DNA from: Flavobacterium ranwuense
Lineage (GTDB): Bacteria; Bacteroidota; Bacteroidia; Flavobacteriales; Flavobacteriaceae
Assembly: GCF_004349315.1 (NCBI RefSeq)
Contig: NZ_SMLH01000004.1
Location: forward strand, 62,001-126,000
Length of the DNA stretch: 64,000 nucleotides
Direction of reading: 5' to 3'
A program made the translations under genes and the position numbers. Positions 62,290 to 64,000 of the stretch are shown piece after piece (positions within the stretch are counted from its first letter, which is position 1; every line of letters begins with the position of its first letter). Below the pieces are notes generated by a model, which saw only the letters and a program-made list of their open reading frames with translations, ran no database searches and had not been told where the DNA came from.

Positions 62290-63510
62290 ATGAACTATCA
62301 GGAAACCATAAATTGGATGTTTAATCAACTCCCGATGTACCAACTTCAGGGCGCTTCGGCCTATAAAAAAGATTTAACCAACACGCATTTACTCATAGCT
62401 CATCTTGATAATCCACAAGAAAAAATAAAGTGTATTCATGTTGCAGGAACTAACGGAAAAGGTTCCACTTCTCACATGCTGGCATCCATACTTCAAGAAG
62501 CGGGTTATAAAGTTGGATTGTATACATCACCCCATTTAAAGGATTTCCGAGAACGTATAAAAATTAACGAACAGAATATTTCTAAAGAATTTGTCACTGA
62601 TTTCATCAATGAACACAAAAGTTTTTTCGAATCAAACGACATGAGTTTTTTCGAAATGACTGTTGGACTGGCTTTCGATTATTTTGCCAAAGAAAAAGTA
62701 GACATCGCTGTTATTGAAGTGGGAATGGGCGGAAGATTGGATGCCACCAATATCATCACTCCATTAGTTTCAGTTATTACCAATATAGGATTGGATCACA
62801 CACAATTTTTGGGCAACACACTTGAAGCTGTTGCTTTTGAAAAAGCAGGAATCATAAAGCCAAATATTCCCGTAATTATTGGAGAATATACTCCTGAAAC
62901 CAAACCCGTTTTTTTGGCCAAAGCCAAAGAATGTAATTCGGAAATCTATTTTGCTCCTGATTTGATTTCAGAAACCTATCCTTCTGATTTAATTGGCGAT
63001 TATCAAATGCACAATAAAAAGACGGTCTTACAAACCGTTTCTGTTTTAAATAGTCAGAACGAATTTAAAATTACTCCCGAAAATACAAAATCCGGCTTAC
63101 TAAATGTGGCAAAAAACACCGGACTTCAAGGAAGATGGCAACAATTAGGAGAATTTCCAAAAGTCATTTGCGATACTGCGCACAATAAAAACGGACTGGA
63201 AATTGTTTTGAATCAAATACAAAAAGAATATTTTGATACTTTACATATTGTTTTGGGAGTAGTAAATGACAAAGATTTAGATGAAATTCTACCTTTATTC
63301 CCTAAAAAAGCTAATTATTATTTCTGTAAACCTAACATTCCTCGCGGGCTTGATGTTCTAATTCTAAAACAAAAAGCAGCAACTTTCGAACTAAAAGGCG
63401 AAGTATACAATTCTGTTTCAGAAGCTTATCGAAAAGCAATTGAAAACGCTGCAAAATCTGATTTTATATACATTGGCGGAAGCACATTTGTAGTAGCAGA
63501 AATTTTATAA
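62290..63510 (+). CDS. folC: Bifunctional dihydrofolate synthase/folylpolyglutamate synthase
   Basis: FolC adds glutamate to dihydropteroate and extends folates with polyglutamate. The 406-residue protein is a Mur-ligase relative with the start QETINWMFNQLPMYQ, the P-loop HVAGTNGKGSTSHM (about 50-63), the GMGGRLDATNI motif with the conserved Asp, and C-terminal LQGRWQQLGEFPKVICDTAHN with the catalytic His region. Length and motifs are normal. It is divergent from exbB. Confidence 0.95.
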   Translation: MNYQETINWMFNQLPMYQLQGASAYKKDLTNTHLLIAHLDNPQEKIKCIHVAGTNGKGSTSHMLASILQEAGYKVGLYTSPHLKDFRERIKINEQNISKEFVTDFINEHKSFFESNDMSFFEMTVGLAFDYFAKEKVDIAVIEVGMGGRLDATNIITPLVSVITNIGLDHTQFLGNTLEAVAFEKAGIIKPNIPVIIGEYTPETKPVFLAKAKECNSEIYFAPDLISETYPSDLIGDYQMHNKKTVLQTVSVLNSQNEFKITPENTKSGLLNVAKNTGLQGRWQQLGEFPKVICDTAHNKNGLEIVLNQIQKEYFDTLHIVLGVVNDKDLDEILPLFPKKANYYFCKPNIPRGLDVLILKQKAATFELKGEVYNSVSEAYRKAIENAAKSDFIYIGGSTFVVAEIL

Positions 63511-63526
63511 TTTTTTTGGTTTTTAC

Positions 63527-63556
63527 TTGCAAATCTAGAAAAGTGGCGTATATTTG
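63527..63556 (+). promoter_or_regulatory. Promoter of the tRNA-Val gene
   Basis: TTG (63527-63529), exactly 19 bp, TATATTTG (63549-63556) followed by C. It lies 40 bp upstream of the tRNA. Confidence 0.75.
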
Positions 63557-63596
63557 CACACGCAATAACGGAAACGAAAGTAACTAAATTGCATTA

Positions 63597-63671
63597 GGGC
63601 GATTAGCTCAGCTGGTTCAGAGCACCTCGTTTACACCGAGGGGGTCGGGGGTTCGAACCCCTCATCGCCCA
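63597..63671 (+). tRNA. tRNA-Val (anticodon TAC)
   Basis: A 75-nt cloverleaf. Acceptor stem GGGCGAT pairs with ATCGCCC; D-arm GCTC...GAGC; anticodon stem-loop CCTCG-TTTACAC-CGAGG with anticodon TAC (valine); T-arm GGGGG-TTCGAAC-CCCTC with one G-T pair; discriminator A. The 3' CCA is not encoded. It is the only tRNA I find, and an integrase-like gene follows downstream. Confidence 0.96.
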
Positions 63672-63694
63672 CAAGTTTAATAACAAATGGTTTC

Positions 63695-63730
63695 AAAACC
63701 CTATAGATCTTATGATTTATAGGGTTTTTT
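63695..63730 (+). terminator. Terminator after tRNA-Val
   Basis: AAAACCCTATA and TATAGGGTTTT form an 11-bp stem with a 12-nt loop and a run of T. It lies 24 bp after the tRNA. Confidence 0.85.
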
Positions 63731-63784
63731 ATTTTGGGCATACTTCAAATTATTCATTCAATCTTAATGCTAAAGGAGCAAAAT

Positions 63785-63818
63785 CGAGACCCTTCAAATT
63801 TCAAAATTTAGGGTCTCG
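63785..63818. repeat. Inverted repeat downstream of tRNA-Val
   Basis: CGAGACCCT and AGGGTCTCG are perfect 9-bp arms around a 16-bp AT-rich loop that holds a further AAATTT pair. The 63731-63943 stretch otherwise holds no clear gene. It could be a terminator, a recombinase or excisionase site, or part of an element end. Confidence 0.6.
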
Positions 63819-63943
63819 CTAAATCTTCTTAAGTCCAGCAAACAGTCGTACTAACAACCAGTTTACTACTTGTTCAGAATATGTACATCTTGCTTGCTAT
63901 CAATTAGAAAATTAAATTGAATACTAATTAAAAGGTCACCACT

Positions 63944-64000
63944 ATGAAAGCAAAAATCACCTTGCACATTTATGCAAAAACTACAAAAGCTAATGCAGCT
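63944..64000 (+). CDS. Start of a tyrosine-recombinase-like integrase (cut by window edge)
   Basis: The last 19 codons of the window read MKAKITLHIYAKTTKANAA. This is typical of the N-terminus of Bacteroidota tyrosine recombinases with the arm-binding, SAM-like domain (KITL-x-YxKTxKxNA, normally followed by a LPIYIRLT-type strand). It lies 272 bp after tRNA-Val. The assignment rests on only 19 residues, so it is tentative; the catalytic residues lie outside the window. Confidence 0.55.
   Translation, partial: MKAKITLHIYAKTTKANAA

Overview
The window looks like chromosome from a Flavobacterium-type member of the Bacteroidota. The DNA is AT-rich. Promoters fit the Bacteroidota pattern TTG-N19-TAnnTTTG. 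There is a SusC/SusD pair, a type IX secretion (T9SS) surface protein with a PorP/SprF-like partner, and the str and S10 ribosomal operons are joined (rpsL-rpsG-fusA-rpsJ-rplC). Most of the window is ordinary, tightly packed core chromosome with short gaps, ATGA overlaps and convergent genes that touch or overlap.

Layout. 1-3863 (minus): start of rplC, then rpsJ, fusA, rpsG, rpsL, with a consensus promoter ahead of rpsL and a second one between rpsJ and rplC. 4045-11346 (plus): a BamA/TamA-like outer-membrane protein, a SusC/SusD uptake pair and the rRNA methyltransferase rlmB. 11406-13770: rhomboid protease (minus) and rarA (plus). 13843-18581 (minus): a six-gene run of TPR protein, mpl, GNAT acetyltransferase, radC, YjjG-like HAD phosphatase and a secreted unknown. 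18727-20059 (plus): a decayed metallophosphoesterase pseudogene and an intact glycosyltransferase. 20116-23810 (minus): obgE, a CBS/CorC-type membrane protein, adk and hpt. 24601-30715 (minus): a T9SS cassette with a 1595-residue adhesin-like protein. 30956-37201: AraC regulator, purK-purE, an unknown and an M3 oligopeptidase. 37473-48379: SRPBCC protein, UbiA-like membrane protein, gcvP, a FabH-like synthase, methyltransferase, glycosyltransferase, MlaE/MlaF-like ABC pair, SprT-like protein, SDR and GNAT. 48381-54522 (minus): a Crp/Fnr regulator followed by peroxiredoxin, YHS, DoxX, DinB, NRDE, ATP-grasp and LysE-like genes, then an M28 peptidase. 54621-63510: acyl-CoA dehydrogenase, anmK, a TetR regulator and hydrolase that share an operator, a Glu/Leu-type dehydrogenase, tonB facing exbB-exbD, and folC. 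63597-64000: tRNA-Val(TAC) followed by the first codons of a tyrosine-recombinase-like gene, which may be the edge of an integrated element continuing past the window.

The most notable signals lie mostly between genes. A family of structured intergenic repeats with conserved ends and variable hairpin middles occurs at 12304, 22553 and 43109. A separate composite repeat cluster fills 60830-61067. An identical 16-bp operator precedes both the TetR gene and its neighbouring hydrolase. Several genes have TAnnTTTG exactly 4 nt before ATG, which suggests leaderless mRNAs. The metallophosphoesterase remnant and the possible tRNA-Val integration site also stand out. I saw no CRISPR array, no complete insertion sequence and no obvious multi-gene defence system.
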